Shown here one piece after another: positions 30,598 through 39,344 of a DNA stretch of 39,675 bases (its first letter is position 1; each line of letters opens with the position of its first letter). The DNA lies in NCBI GenBank assembly GCA_934149305.1, contig CAKPEF010000017.1, positions 1 through 39,675 on the forward strand, in the 5' to 3' direction. The translations under genes were made by a program, and so were the position numbers. This stretch comes from an uncultured Clostridia bacterium. GTDB lineage: Bacteria; Bacillota; Clostridia; TANB77; UBA1234. The notes below the pieces were generated by a model. The model was not told the DNA's origin. It ran no database searches and worked only from the letters and a program-made list of their open reading frames with translations.

Positions 30598-31242
30598 TTA
30601 ATCCACCCTATATCCAATACCTTTTATTGTTACTATTATGTCGCTATCTAGCTTTTCTCTGATTCTTTTTATATAGACTGATACGGTATTATCGTTTACA
30701 TCATTTCGTGTCCAATCCCATATTTTTTCTATTATATATTCTCTTTTTATTACTTTGCCAATGTTGGTAAATAGCAAAGTTAAAAGCTTTATTTCTAATG
30801 CTGTTAAGTTTATTATTTGGTCATTTTTATATACTACTAATTTGTCTAAATCTAGTGTTATGTCTTTTACTTTTATTTTGTTGTTTTTTCCTTTTAATAA
30901 TATTTTATTCATTCTTGCTATTAGTTCTCTTGTTGAAAATGGCTTTGTCACATAGTCTTCTGCACCAAGCTCTATGCCTTTTACTATGTCGTCTTCATCA
31001 TCTCTTGCTGTTAAAAAAATGCAAGGGGTGAAATAATCTTGTTTTATTTTTTCATAAAGTTTAAATCCATTTCCATCAGGAAGCATTATGTCTAATATTA
31101 TGATGCTATACTTTTCTGCTTTTAGCATATTTTCTGCTTCTTTTATATTTTGTGCATGATTTACTTCAAATTCATTTTGCTTAAAAGCATATATTAAGCC
31201 TTTTGCAATGCTTAGATTATCTTCTACTAATAAAACTTTCAT
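30598..31242 (-). CDS. OmpR-family response regulator
   Basis: The 214-residue regulator has a receiver domain with phospho-acceptor Asp 51 (LDIMLPDGNG), the acidic pocket (VEDN) and Lys in VTKPFS. A C-terminal winged helix carries LTALEIKLLTLLFTNIGKVI and the recognition helix NTVSVYIKRIREKL. It probably controls the ABC transporter genes upstream; direct repeats of 11-bp period lie before the ATPase gene. A set of palindromic repeats separates it from the permease gene. Confidence 0.92.
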   Translation of the reverse strand: MKVLLVEDNLSIAKGLIYAFKQNEFEVNHAQNIKEAENMLKAEKYSIIILDIMLPDGNGFKLYEKIKQDYFTPCIFLTARDDEDDIVKGIELGAEDYVTKPFSTRELIARMNKILLKGKNNKIKVKDITLDLDKLVVYKNDQIINLTALEIKLLTLLFTNIGKVIKREYIIEKIWDWTRNDVNDNTVSVYIKRIREKLDSDIIVTIKGIGYRVD

Positions 31243-31280
31243 TATTTCACCACCTACAATTATTTAAATCAATGTATTTT

Positions 31281-31448
31281 TTATGGAGTAGACTTTTTGC
31301 ACTAATAATTATTTTTTACTCTAATTTTTATTTGCTTATGGAGCACACTGTGCTCCGCTACACATATCGCTCTGATAATTATTTTTTACTCTGATTTTTA
31401 TTTGTTTATGGAGCACACTTTTGGCACTAATAATTATTTTTTACTCTA
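31281..31448 (+). repeat. Dispersed palindromic element, copy 6 (three tandem partial units)
   Basis: Units start TTATGGAG at 31281, 31336 and 31406. Units 1 and 3 read on as a degenerate core (GCACTAATAATTATTTTTTACTCT); unit 2 holds the complete palindrome GGAGCACACTGTGCTCC then GCTAC. All share the module AATTATTTTTTACTCT and, between units, ATTTTTATTTG. The array fills the 210-bp gap between the permease and response-regulator genes. Confidence 0.85.
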
Positions 31449-31452
31449 TCTT

Positions 31453-33957
31453 TTATACATTTTCATTTCTTATTGTTTCTATTATGTTTTGTTTATCTAT
31501 GTTCTTTATTGAATATTTCATTATACCAAATATTATTATGAAAACAAATATTATCGATAATATTATTGATTTATATGGAAGCTTGAAACCACTGTCAAAG
31601 CTCGTAGCAAACATTCCATACACCATGTAACTTCCTAATATTCCAAGTGCTATTCCGAAGATTAAAGATTTTAAGCTATAAAAAATTGTTTCTAAGTTTA
31701 TCATTTTGTTAAATTCTTTTTTAGTCATTCCTATACTTTTTAATGTTGCAAATTCTTTTTGTCTTAAATTCATGTTTGCTGTTATTGTGTTAAATATATT
31801 TGTTAATCCTATTAGCGTTATAACTCCTATAAATCCATACATAAATATTGACATTACAATTGCCGTTCCTCTTTGATATTTTGCCATTTGCTCTAAATTT
31901 GAAACTCTCAATGTTTTGAATTCTTTTTCTATATCTTTGGTTAATTTGTCTGGATTTGATGAGTTTATTAAAATATTTTCTTCAGCGAATTTTATTTTAT
32001 CAAAATTGCTAACATCTACAAATAAAAAACCAGCATTTATATAAATATTTTCATATCCGCTTGGTCTTACATCTGTAACTTTTGATAATTTCACATTGAT
32101 TATTCTTTCATCTTTGCCATACTTACCCTCTATTATATCACCCGTTTTATATTTGTAGTACCTTGTTAAAACCTTTTTCTTACTACCATTTTCGTTTCTT
32201 TCTTCATATCCATAGTCGTCGCAAAGTACTCCATCTTTTTTTACTTTTTCATAGTTTAATCCAAGCTTTTTAACATATTTTTTATAAGCATCACTGTTTA
32301 GTGCCACAACACTTATTATATCGTAGTCATATGCAAAGTTTTCATTTACTTTGCTTTTGTCTGTTATTTGTATTTGCCCCTTTCCATCATCAGAGCCTGT
32401 ATATATCATTGTATAATCGATTATATTATCAAGCTTTAATACATCATTTAGATTTGTTTCATCGTTTCTTTCTTTACCTACAGTCACATTATAATCCATT
32501 TTTATATAATATTCATCAGTCATGTCAAATCCATATTTTAAGAATGTACTCATCGTGATAAATATAAATATACTGCTTATTAGTGAAAGCACTGTCGTTC
32601 TATATTTTCTTCTACTTCTTTTTAAGTTTTTATATGCTATCACTCCACCAATGCCAAAAAGTTTATCTATTATTTTTGGCGTTTTTAATTTTTTCGATTT
32701 GATTTTTATTTCGTTTGTTCCTCTTATTGATTCTATTGGATTTACTTTCGAGGCTTTTCTCGCTGAAGACAATGCTGAAAAATATATTGTAATAATGCCC
32801 ATTATAACAGATGCAATAATTGCAATCCAAGAAGCTTTAAATACAAGTTCTCCTTGCTGTATAACTCCTGGTTCCAATAACATATTGCAAATTTTTATTA
32901 AAACCAAATCTGCAAACACTCCCAAAAGAATACCTAATGGAATTCCTATTACACCAAGCACAAATGCTTCAAATAAAACATTTTTCTTTATTTGCTTTTT
33001 AGTTGCTCCTACACTTGCTAATATTCCATACATTTTTATTTTTTCTGTTGTAGATATTGCGAATGAATTTCTTATGCAGAATATACTTGTTAAACATATT
33101 ATTAGAACTCCAAATATAACAAGCGAAAGAAGCATTCTGAAAATGGAATCACTTACATTAAAAACTTCCCAACGAAGTAATTCACTATTCATTGTATATT
33201 TGTAGTTAGCATGATTTGGGCCATAGTCTTTTCCTAAAAGTTCTTCAAAAGTCTCTTTATATTTATACGGATCTTTTAGTAATAAATATGAGTTCGTTTT
33301 TTCATATTTTTCTCCAGATGTTATTACCGTGTATCCAGGTTCTAATGTGCTTTCCAAACCTCTACCTGGCTTTTTTATTATTCCTACAACAGTAAGCTCT
33401 TTTTTATATTCGCCCACTAGCTCTTCTTCTTTTTTATATTGATTTTTAGGATTTATTTTTTCTCCACTTACTGTTCTTGTTCCTAGATTCAAGCTTATTT
33501 TGTCACCAATTTTGTATGGAACTTCTCCGTTTTCTATAATCCATTCATTTATAACAACTTCTGTATTATCTTTTGGAAGTCTTCCCTCTTTTAAATTATA
33601 CGACATGTTATAAAACGTTTTTTCATCATATATAGAATACATATGTAAGTACGGTTTTCTAGGATTTTTGCTTTCTTTTAAATTACTAAATCCATAATCA
33701 GTTATAAGATTCAAATCTTTTATATCTCTATTAGCTTCTAACTTTTGTACATCATCTTTTGTTAAATCACTAAGCTTTACATGATAATATCCACCTTGTG
33801 CAATTGTTGCGTCTACAAGTGTTGCTTGTGCACTCGTAAACATATTACTAGCCGCACAAATAAGTGCTGTGGCCAAAACAATTCCTATCGTTGTCACTAT
33901 ACTTCTCTTTTTATTTAATTTTAAATTTGTTATTGCTAATTTGTTAAGAATATTCAT
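31453..33957 (-). CDS. FtsX/MacB-type ABC transporter permease
   Basis: The 834-residue membrane protein has an N-terminal transmembrane helix (about 16-40), a large outer domain (about 45-275), a block of three transmembrane helices (about 280-410), a fourth near 455-475, a second outer region and a C-terminal FtsX block (about 710-815). This layout fits the large two-FtsX permeases that work with LolD/MacB-type ATPases in antimicrobial-peptide export or resistance. It lies 2 bp after the ATPase gene and upstream of a two-component system. Resistance to a peptide or lantibiotic is an inference from this arrangement. Confidence 0.88.
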   Translation of the reverse strand: MNILNKLAITNLKLNKKRSIVTTIGIVLATALICAASNMFTSAQATLVDATIAQGGYYHVKLSDLTKDDVQKLEANRDIKDLNLITDYGFSNLKESKNPRKPYLHMYSIYDEKTFYNMSYNLKEGRLPKDNTEVVINEWIIENGEVPYKIGDKISLNLGTRTVSGEKINPKNQYKKEEELVGEYKKELTVVGIIKKPGRGLESTLEPGYTVITSGEKYEKTNSYLLLKDPYKYKETFEELLGKDYGPNHANYKYTMNSELLRWEVFNVSDSIFRMLLSLVIFGVLIICLTSIFCIRNSFAISTTEKIKMYGILASVGATKKQIKKNVLFEAFVLGVIGIPLGILLGVFADLVLIKICNMLLEPGVIQQGELVFKASWIAIIASVIMGIITIYFSALSSARKASKVNPIESIRGTNEIKIKSKKLKTPKIIDKLFGIGGVIAYKNLKRSRRKYRTTVLSLISSIFIFITMSTFLKYGFDMTDEYYIKMDYNVTVGKERNDETNLNDVLKLDNIIDYTMIYTGSDDGKGQIQITDKSKVNENFAYDYDIISVVALNSDAYKKYVKKLGLNYEKVKKDGVLCDDYGYEERNENGSKKKVLTRYYKYKTGDIIEGKYGKDERIINVKLSKVTDVRPSGYENIYINAGFLFVDVSNFDKIKFAEENILINSSNPDKLTKDIEKEFKTLRVSNLEQMAKYQRGTAIVMSIFMYGFIGVITLIGLTNIFNTITANMNLRQKEFATLKSIGMTKKEFNKMINLETIFYSLKSLIFGIALGILGSYMVYGMFATSFDSGFKLPYKSIILSIIFVFIIIFGIMKYSIKNIDKQNIIETIRNENV

Positions 33958-33959
33958 AA

Positions 33960-34631
33960 TTAAACCTCCTTAACAATTTTTCCATCTTCTAATTTTATAA
34001 TTCTGTCTGCTTCTTTTGCAAGCTCTAAATCATGTGTTATCATTATAATTGTTTGTTTATATTTTTCGTTAGATATTTTTAAAATATCCATAATTTCCTC
34101 GCTTGCCTTTGAATCTAGATTACCTGTTGGTTCATCTGCTAAAATTATTGCTGGATTTGTTATTAACGCTCTTCCTATTGATGTACGTTGTTGTTGTCCA
34201 CCAGATAATTCATTTGGCAAATGAAGCCTTCTAGATGTCAATCCTAGCATTTTAAGCATATTTTCCATATCTTCTTTTTTAGGTTCTCTGTTATCAAGCT
34301 GAAGAGGAAGCTTGATATTTTCTTCAATATTTAAAACAGGAATCAAATTGTAAAACTGATAAACAAGACCTATTTGGCGCCTTCTAAAAATAGCTAGATT
34401 ATCATTAGACATTTCATAAATATCTTTGTTATCAATAAAAACTTTTCCACTTGTTGGTCTATCAACCCCACCAATCAAATGAAGCAATGTTGATTTTCCG
34501 CTTCCACTACTACCAGTGATTGCAACGAATTCCCCTTTATTTACCTTGAAAGAAACATTATCTAGTGCTGTAACTTTTGCCTCGTCCTTTCCATATACCT
34601 TTGTTAAATTCTCTACTCTTAAAATTTCCAT
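33960..34631 (-). CDS. ABC transporter ATP-binding protein (MacB/LolD type)
   Basis: The 223-residue ATPase has Walker A GSSGSGKSTLL, Q-loop VYQFYNLIPVLN, signature LSGGQQQRTSIGRAL, Walker B IILADEPTGNLD and H-loop MITHDLELA, typical of the LolD/MacB/BceA subfamily. It powers the large permease encoded next. AAAGGAG lies upstream of the ATG. It heads the operon ATPase, permease, response regulator, kinase, NUDIX, with a possible regulator site 35-53 bases upstream. Confidence 0.95.
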   Translation of the reverse strand: MEILRVENLTKVYGKDEAKVTALDNVSFKVNKGEFVAITGSSGSGKSTLLHLIGGVDRPTSGKVFIDNKDIYEMSNDNLAIFRRRQIGLVYQFYNLIPVLNIEENIKLPLQLDNREPKKEDMENMLKMLGLTSRRLHLPNELSGGQQQRTSIGRALITNPAIILADEPTGNLDSKASEEIMDILKISNEKYKQTIIMITHDLELAKEADRIIKLEDGKIVKEV

Positions 34632-34665
34632 AGTAACTCTCCTTTCAAGATAAATATATAATACT

Positions 34666-34684
34666 TAAATGACAACTAAGTGAC
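34666..34684 (-). promoter_or_regulatory. Direct repeats of 11-bp period upstream of the ABC transporter operon
   Basis: On the minus strand GTCACTTA and GTCATTTA start exactly 11 bases apart (34666-34684), one helical turn. OmpR-type response regulators bind such repeats, and one is encoded in this operon. They lie 35-53 bases upstream of the ATPase start, partly over the likely -35 region. Confidence 0.55.
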
Positions 34685-34686
34685 GA

Positions 34687-34727
34687 ACAAAAAAATTTCC
34701 TAAAGGATAATTTCTCACTTTAGGAAA
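34687..34727 (-). terminator. Rho-independent terminator after ybaK
   Basis: TTTCCTAAAG (34696-34705) and CTTTAGGAAA (34718-34727) form a perfect 10-bp stem. On the minus strand it is followed by TTTTTTTGTT, 28 bp after the ybaK stop codon. Confidence 0.9.
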
Positions 34728-34754
34728 AATAAATTTTTATCAATATAAATTCAA

Positions 34755-35237
34755 CTACCCTACCGTTATTTCCGCAAGATTAAATCTAATTGCTTTTTTC
34801 AAATCCTCTATTCCAAGCTCTACTTGATAACCAATTTTTCCCGCACTAAAAATTATCGTCGCAAAATTTGTGGCTGTTTTATCTATCGTAGTAGTAAAGA
34901 ATTTTTTCATTCCAATAGGTGAACAACCACCATGTATATATCCTGTTAATGCAAGTAAATCTTTAGATTTTACCATTTCTATATTCTTCTCGCCTACTGC
35001 TTGTGCAGCTTTTTTCAAATCAAGCTCTTTATTTACTGGAATTACAAACACATAATTACTACCTGATTTTCCAACTGTAACAAGTGTTTTAAAAACTTGA
35101 TTTGGATTTTGTTTTAATATTTCAGCAACTTCCATTCCATTTACAGCTTCTGTATTTGAATAATCATAGCTTTTATAATTTATTTTCAATTTATCTAAGA
35201 TTCTCATTACATTCGTTTTTTCTTCTGATTTTTTCAT
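34755..35237 (-). CDS. ybaK: Cys-tRNA(Pro) deacylase YbaK/EbsC family
   Basis: The 160-residue editing protein removes cysteine wrongly attached to tRNA(Pro). Features are QVFKTLVTVG (the conserved Lys), a FVIPVNKELDLKKAAQAVG strand-helix, TGYIHGGCSPIGMKKF with the substrate-loop GGCSP, and a C-terminal FSAGKIGYQVEL. These match bacterial YbaK. Start: AGGAG lies 8 bases before the ATG at 35237; the ATG two codons upstream is too close. It follows the copper genes after a palindromic repeat element. Confidence 0.92.
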   Translation of the reverse strand: MKKSEEKTNVMRILDKLKINYKSYDYSNTEAVNGMEVAEILKQNPNQVFKTLVTVGKSGSNYVFVIPVNKELDLKKAAQAVGEKNIEMVKSKDLLALTGYIHGGCSPIGMKKFFTTTIDKTATNFATIIFSAGKIGYQVELGIEDLKKAIRFNLAEITVG

Positions 35238-35267
35238 ATTCATCTCTCCTTGTTTAATATGGTTGTA

Positions 35268-35350
35268 TTCACTAATTTATTTATGGAGCACACCTAGACT
35301 TAAGCTACTTTTTGCGATTAGTTATATTTTTTCATAAATTAGTTTACACT
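35268..35350 (+). repeat. Dispersed palindromic element, copy 7 (divergent subtype)
   Basis: TTATGGAGCACACCTAGACT then TAAGCTACTTTTT keeps the left half and the GCTAC of the core, but the hairpin is degraded. CTAATTTAT (35272-35280) and ATAAATTAG (35334-35342) are terminal inverted repeats. The right end TTCATAAATTAGTTTACACT then ACC is shared with the copy at 39246 and touches the copA stop codon (35354). Confidence 0.7.
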
Positions 35351-35353
35351 ACC

Positions 35354-37555
35354 TTATTTAGTTCTGAGTCTTAATGCGTTTAATACTACTGTTAAACTGC
35401 TTATTGTCATTGCAAAAGCTGCTATCATTGGATTCATTTCCACTCCAAATGGTTCTAGTATTCCGCATGCTATTGGTATCATACATACATTATAAAAAAA
35501 TGCCCAAAATAGATTTTGTTTTATATTTTTTATTGTTTTTTCGCTTATTTCTCTTAGTTCATTTATTTTTTCTAGGTCATCGTTCATTATAACAACTTGT
35601 GCTGAATCCATTGCTATATCTGTTCCCGAAGATATTGAAACTCCTATATCTGATGTAACCAAACTTACACTATCATTTATTCCATCTCCGCACATCATTA
35701 CTAAGCCATCTTTTTTTAGTTCTTTTATTTTTTCTGCTTTTTCTTTTGGTGTAACATTTGATATTACTTTGTCTATTCCTATTTGTTTTGCTATTATTTC
35801 TGCTGTCTTTTCATTATCTCCTGTTAACATTACTATTTCTATATGTTTTGCTTTTAATTCTTTTACTACCTCTGCTACATTTTCTTTTAAAACATCTTTT
35901 ACTCCAATTAGTGCTACTAGCTTACCATTCTTACTAACGAACAAAATACTGTTGCCTTCATTTACTAATGTTTTCTCATCTTCATCATTTAGTATTTCTA
36001 TATTTTCGTTGTTCATTAGTTTGCTATTTCCTATTAAATATTTATCTCCTTCGTTTGTTTCTGCACTAACTCCAAAACCTGCAATCGCTTTGAATTCTTT
36101 TACTTCTTCTAGCTCTATGTTCTTTTCTTTTGCATAATTTACTATCGCTCTTGCTATTGGATGTTCTGATTTATTTTCTATGCTTGCTACTTTTTTAATA
36201 AGCTCGTTTTCTTCTATTCCGCCATAGTTATATATTTTCGATACGCTTAATGTTCCCTTTGTCAATGTTCCCGTTTTATCAAAACATATTGTCTTAACTT
36301 TATGAGTGTTTTCTAGTGCTTCACTTGTTTTTACTAGTATTCCTTTTTTGCTCGCATTACCAGATGCAATAACTACTGCAAGCGGTGTTGCAAGGCCTAA
36401 GCTACATGGACACGCAACTACTAATATACTAACAAATATATTGATTGCATGTGCCAAATCTTTTGAAATGGCAAACCACAAAACAAATGATATTACTGCT
36501 ATTACCAAAACTACTGGCACAAAATATCCGCTTATTTTATCTGCAATTTTAGCTATTGGCGCTTTAGTTGCCGTAGCTCCAGCAACTAATCTTACTATTT
36601 CTGACACAGTCGATTCTCTACCTATTTTCTCAGCCTTATACTTTATCGTACCCTCATAATTTATGCTTCCTGCAATTACTTTTGAGCCCACAACTCTTTT
36701 TACTGGAACGCTTTCGCCTGTTATAAATGATTCGTTTATATGAGTCTCTCCGTCTACTATTTCGCCATCTACTGCAATCTTTTCACCAGGTTTGCAAATT
36801 ACTATATCGCCCTTTTGAATTTCATCTATTGTAAGTTTAACTTCTTTTTCATCTCTTATTATTGTTGCATTGTTTGGTGTTATACTCATCAAACTTTTTA
36901 ATGCTTCTTTTGTTTTGTCTTTATTTTTATTTTCCACAAACTTGCCTATTTTGATAAAGAAAATTACTATTGCAGCTGATTCATAATATAAGTTTTCTAC
37001 ATATTCTTTTTGACCATTTAATATTTGTATCGTTCCATAAATACTGTATATATAACTTGCTAAAACACCTATAGTAACTAAAGTATCCATATTTGGTGTT
37101 TTATGAATTAAATTTTTATATCCATTTTTCAAGATATCTCTTCCCATAACTAGTACTATTGTTGTAAGTATAAATAACGCCACTGCAAAGTTTACAGGAT
37201 GATTTAACATGTGTAAAAATGGAATGACTGGCAAACCAACCATGTGCGACATTGATATATACAAAACTAATAGCGAAATGATTGTTATACCAATTAGCTT
37301 ATACTTTTCATTTGATTTTTTCTTTTCATCTTTTTCAAAATTATCTATGCCTAGACTTGTAAAGCCTGCTTTCTCAACAAATTTTTCAACTTGATCTAGT
37401 GTTAATTTTGTATCATCATATTCTATGCTTGCATTGTTCATTACTAGATTTACTACTGACTCTTTTATTCCATCTTGTTTGTTTAGGTACTTTTCTAGTC
37501 CTGAAGAGCATGCACTACAAGTCATACCATCAATCTTTAGTAATACCTTTTTCAT
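35354..37555 (-). CDS. copA: Copper-exporting P1B ATPase
   Basis: The 733-residue copper(I) efflux pump has one N-terminal HMA domain (GMTCSAC, about 10-16), eight membrane helices, TGES (about 279), the CPC metal site (382-384), DKTGTLT (Asp 426), SEHPIARA, TGDN and GDGIND. It also has the copper-type helix motifs YNVCMIP and MTISS at the C-terminus. These P1B-1 residues set it apart from the Cd/Zn pump at 3976. After GDGIND the sequence reads SVSL where copper ATPases normally have APAL, a departure worth noting. It starts 2 bp after the copZ stop codon. Confidence 0.93.
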   Translation of the reverse strand: MKKVLLKIDGMTCSACSSGLEKYLNKQDGIKESVVNLVMNNASIEYDDTKLTLDQVEKFVEKAGFTSLGIDNFEKDEKKKSNEKYKLIGITIISLLVLYISMSHMVGLPVIPFLHMLNHPVNFAVALFILTTIVLVMGRDILKNGYKNLIHKTPNMDTLVTIGVLASYIYSIYGTIQILNGQKEYVENLYYESAAIVIFFIKIGKFVENKNKDKTKEALKSLMSITPNNATIIRDEKEVKLTIDEIQKGDIVICKPGEKIAVDGEIVDGETHINESFITGESVPVKRVVGSKVIAGSINYEGTIKYKAEKIGRESTVSEIVRLVAGATATKAPIAKIADKISGYFVPVVLVIAVISFVLWFAISKDLAHAINIFVSILVVACPCSLGLATPLAVVIASGNASKKGILVKTSEALENTHKVKTICFDKTGTLTKGTLSVSKIYNYGGIEENELIKKVASIENKSEHPIARAIVNYAKEKNIELEEVKEFKAIAGFGVSAETNEGDKYLIGNSKLMNNENIEILNDEDEKTLVNEGNSILFVSKNGKLVALIGVKDVLKENVAEVVKELKAKHIEIVMLTGDNEKTAEIIAKQIGIDKVISNVTPKEKAEKIKELKKDGLVMMCGDGINDSVSLVTSDIGVSISSGTDIAMDSAQVVIMNDDLEKINELREISEKTIKNIKQNLFWAFFYNVCMIPIACGILEPFGVEMNPMIAAFAMTISSLTVVLNALRLRTK

Positions 37556-37557
37556 TT

Positions 37558-37764
37558 TTACTCTCCTTTAAATCCGCTGTCTTCTATTGTTTCTTTTATT
37601 TTTTCGATATTTGTTTTGCTTTCATCAAATGTTATTATTGCTTTTTTATCTTCAAAACTAACTGTTGCTTTTTCTACTCCGTCTGTATTATTTAATACCT
37701 TTTCTAATCTATTTGAACATCCTGTGCAATGCATTCCTTCTATTTTTAAACTAATTTCTTTCAT
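37558..37764 (-). CDS. copZ: Copper chaperone CopZ (HMA domain)
   Basis: The 68-residue ferredoxin-like metallochaperone has the motif GMHCTGC near residue 10. It would hand copper(I) to the ATPase encoded next. AGGAGG lies 8 bases before the ATG at 37764; a longer frame to 37785 overlaps that site. No CsoR or CopY gene is visible in the window, so the copper regulator is probably elsewhere. The 250-bp region upstream holds a TTGTTA-N6-TAACAA palindrome (37895-37912) of unknown meaning. Confidence 0.9.
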   Translation of the reverse strand: MKEISLKIEGMHCTGCSNRLEKVLNNTDGVEKATVSFEDKKAIITFDESKTNIEKIKETIEDSGFKGE

Positions 37765-37976
37765 ATTATTTTCCTCCTTAAACACTTATTCTTTTCTAAT
37801 TAAATGTGTATTATGCTATAAAATAATTTTCTTTTTATTACAATTGATTTTTCTTTAAATATATACTAACACAAGACTTTATAAAAATCTATTTTTGTTA
37901 CGCTAATAACAAGAAAATCTCTCTCCATTAATAATGTTTTTTCGTTAGACAAGTATAATTCTCAAATTGCATAAAA

Positions 37977-38000
37977 AGCGATAACCCAAAAGTTACCGCT
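37977..38000 (-). terminator. Terminator after tyrS
   Basis: AGCGATAAC and GTTACCGCT form a stem with one mismatch around CCAAAA. T-rich tails lie on both sides (TTTTTATG on the minus strand). It lies 17 bp past the tyrS stop codon. Confidence 0.8.
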
Positions 38001-38016
38001 ATATTTTTTATATGTT

Positions 38017-39237
38017 TTAAAATTTACCAAAGTAATATTTTTTCTTACCTTTTCTTACAATAACTGCTTCGCCACCTATTGCTATTTGTTTATTTATCGT
38101 CATGTTTTCATCTGTTACTTTTTCACCATTTAAAGTAATTGAACCTGCATTTAAAAACTCTCTTGCTTCACGTTTACTACTTGTTATTTTGTTATTTACA
38201 AGCATGTCTATTAATGATTCTTCTTTAAGCTCAAAGTTAGGTACATCTTTAAATGCATCGTTTATTTCTTCAAGTGTTAAATCTTTAATATCTCCGCTAA
38301 ATAATGATTCACTAATTTTAACTGCCTTGTTATATTCTTCTTCTCCATGTAAGAATGTTATAACCTCTTTTGCTAAAGCTTTGTGTGCTTCTCTTAGATG
38401 TGGATTTTCAGTATGTTTCTTCTCTAACTCTTCGATTTCTTCTTTTGATAAGAAGGTTAATTTCTTTAAGTATTCAATAACTTTTTCATCTTCTGCATTC
38501 AAGAAGAATTGATACATTTCGTATGCAGAAGTTTTACTCTTGTCTAACCATATTGCATTTCCTTCAGATTTACCAAACTTAGTACCATCAGCTTTTGTTA
38601 TAAGTGGCATTGTTAAGCCATATGCTATTCCATTTACTTTCTTTCTAATAAGTTCAACACCTGATGTTATATTTCCCCATTGGTCAGAACCACCAATTTG
38701 TAGTGTACATCCTTTTGTTTCATATAAGTGCAAGAAGTCTAGTGCTTGCAATATCATGTATGAAAATTCAGTATATGTGATACCAGATTCTATTCTACGT
38801 TTAACAGTTTCTTTGTCTAACATATAATTTATATTGAAGAATTTTCCGAAGTCTCTTAGGTAGTCTAATACATTTATGTCTTTTATCCAATCATAATTAT
38901 TTACAACCTCAAAACCGAAAATCTCTTCAACTTGTTTTCTTAGTTTTTTATAATTGTAATCTAATTGCTCCATAGTAATCATAGGTCTTTCTGCTGATGG
39001 CTTTGGATCACCGATTGCACCTGTACCACCACCTACTAAAAGTATTGGATTATGACCACCTTGTTTTAATCTAAATGCCATTGAAAATGTTGAATAATGT
39101 CCTATGTGCAAACTATCTCCTGTTGGGTCTGTTCCAATATAAAATGTAAGACCTCCATTATTTATTTTTTCAATCAATTCTTCATCTGTAATGCTTTCAA
39201 TAAGTCCTCTCCAAACTAACTCATCATATAATTTCAT
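38017..39237 (-). CDS. tyrS: Tyrosyl-tRNA synthetase
   Basis: The 406-residue class Ic aminoacyl-tRNA synthetase charges tRNA(Tyr). It has the HIGH motif (DSLHIGHYST), the tyrosine-binding region (FSYMILQALDFLHLY, IGGSDQWGNI), the KMSKS-type loop (TKFGKSEGNA) and a C-terminal S4 RNA-binding domain (SKREAREFLNAGSITLNGEK). Length is as expected. AGGAGG lies 7 bases before the ATG. Expression is controlled by the T-box leader at 39345-39536, with a degenerate repeat element between leader and gene. Confidence 0.97.
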   Translation of the reverse strand: MKLYDELVWRGLIESITDEELIEKINNGGLTFYIGTDPTGDSLHIGHYSTFSMAFRLKQGGHNPILLVGGGTGAIGDPKPSAERPMITMEQLDYNYKKLRKQVEEIFGFEVVNNYDWIKDINVLDYLRDFGKFFNINYMLDKETVKRRIESGITYTEFSYMILQALDFLHLYETKGCTLQIGGSDQWGNITSGVELIRKKVNGIAYGLTMPLITKADGTKFGKSEGNAIWLDKSKTSAYEMYQFFLNAEDEKVIEYLKKLTFLSKEEIEELEKKHTENPHLREAHKALAKEVITFLHGEEEYNKAVKISESLFSGDIKDLTLEEINDAFKDVPNFELKEESLIDMLVNNKITSSKREAREFLNAGSITLNGEKVTDENMTINKQIAIGGEAVIVRKGKKKYYFGKF

Positions 39238-39245
39238 TTTCTTCC

Positions 39246-39330
39246 TCCTTTATGAAGCTTAATTTAAGCCCCGTTACATATTCTGATAATGCTTTTCATA
39301 AGTTAATTTACACTACCATATTAAACTCCT
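39246..39330 (+). repeat. Dispersed palindromic element, copy 8 (degenerate)
   Basis: TTTATGAAGCTTAATTTAAG then CCCCGTTACAT is a decayed core. The right part TTCATAAGTTAATTTACACT then ACCATATTA matches copy 7 (TTCATAAATTAGTTTACACT then ACCTTATTT) over about 30 bases. It lies between the T-box terminator and the tyrS ribosome binding site. Confidence 0.65.
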
Positions 39331-39344
39331 GCGTATAAAACAAA

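Noticed and set aside
31281..31448. CRISPR array
   Set aside because: The tandem units have unequal periods (55 and 70 bp), the shared parts are AT-rich and there are no unique spacers of constant length or cas genes.
32522..33205. A 227-codon plus-strand open frame
   Set aside because: It is antisense to the FtsX-type permease and has the hydrophobic composition expected from the complement of a membrane protein.
37895..37912. Copper-regulator operator upstream of copZ
   Set aside because: TTGTTA-N6-TAACAA is palindromic but does not match the CopY (TACANNTGTA) or CsoR operator types, and it lies about 130 bp upstream of the start.
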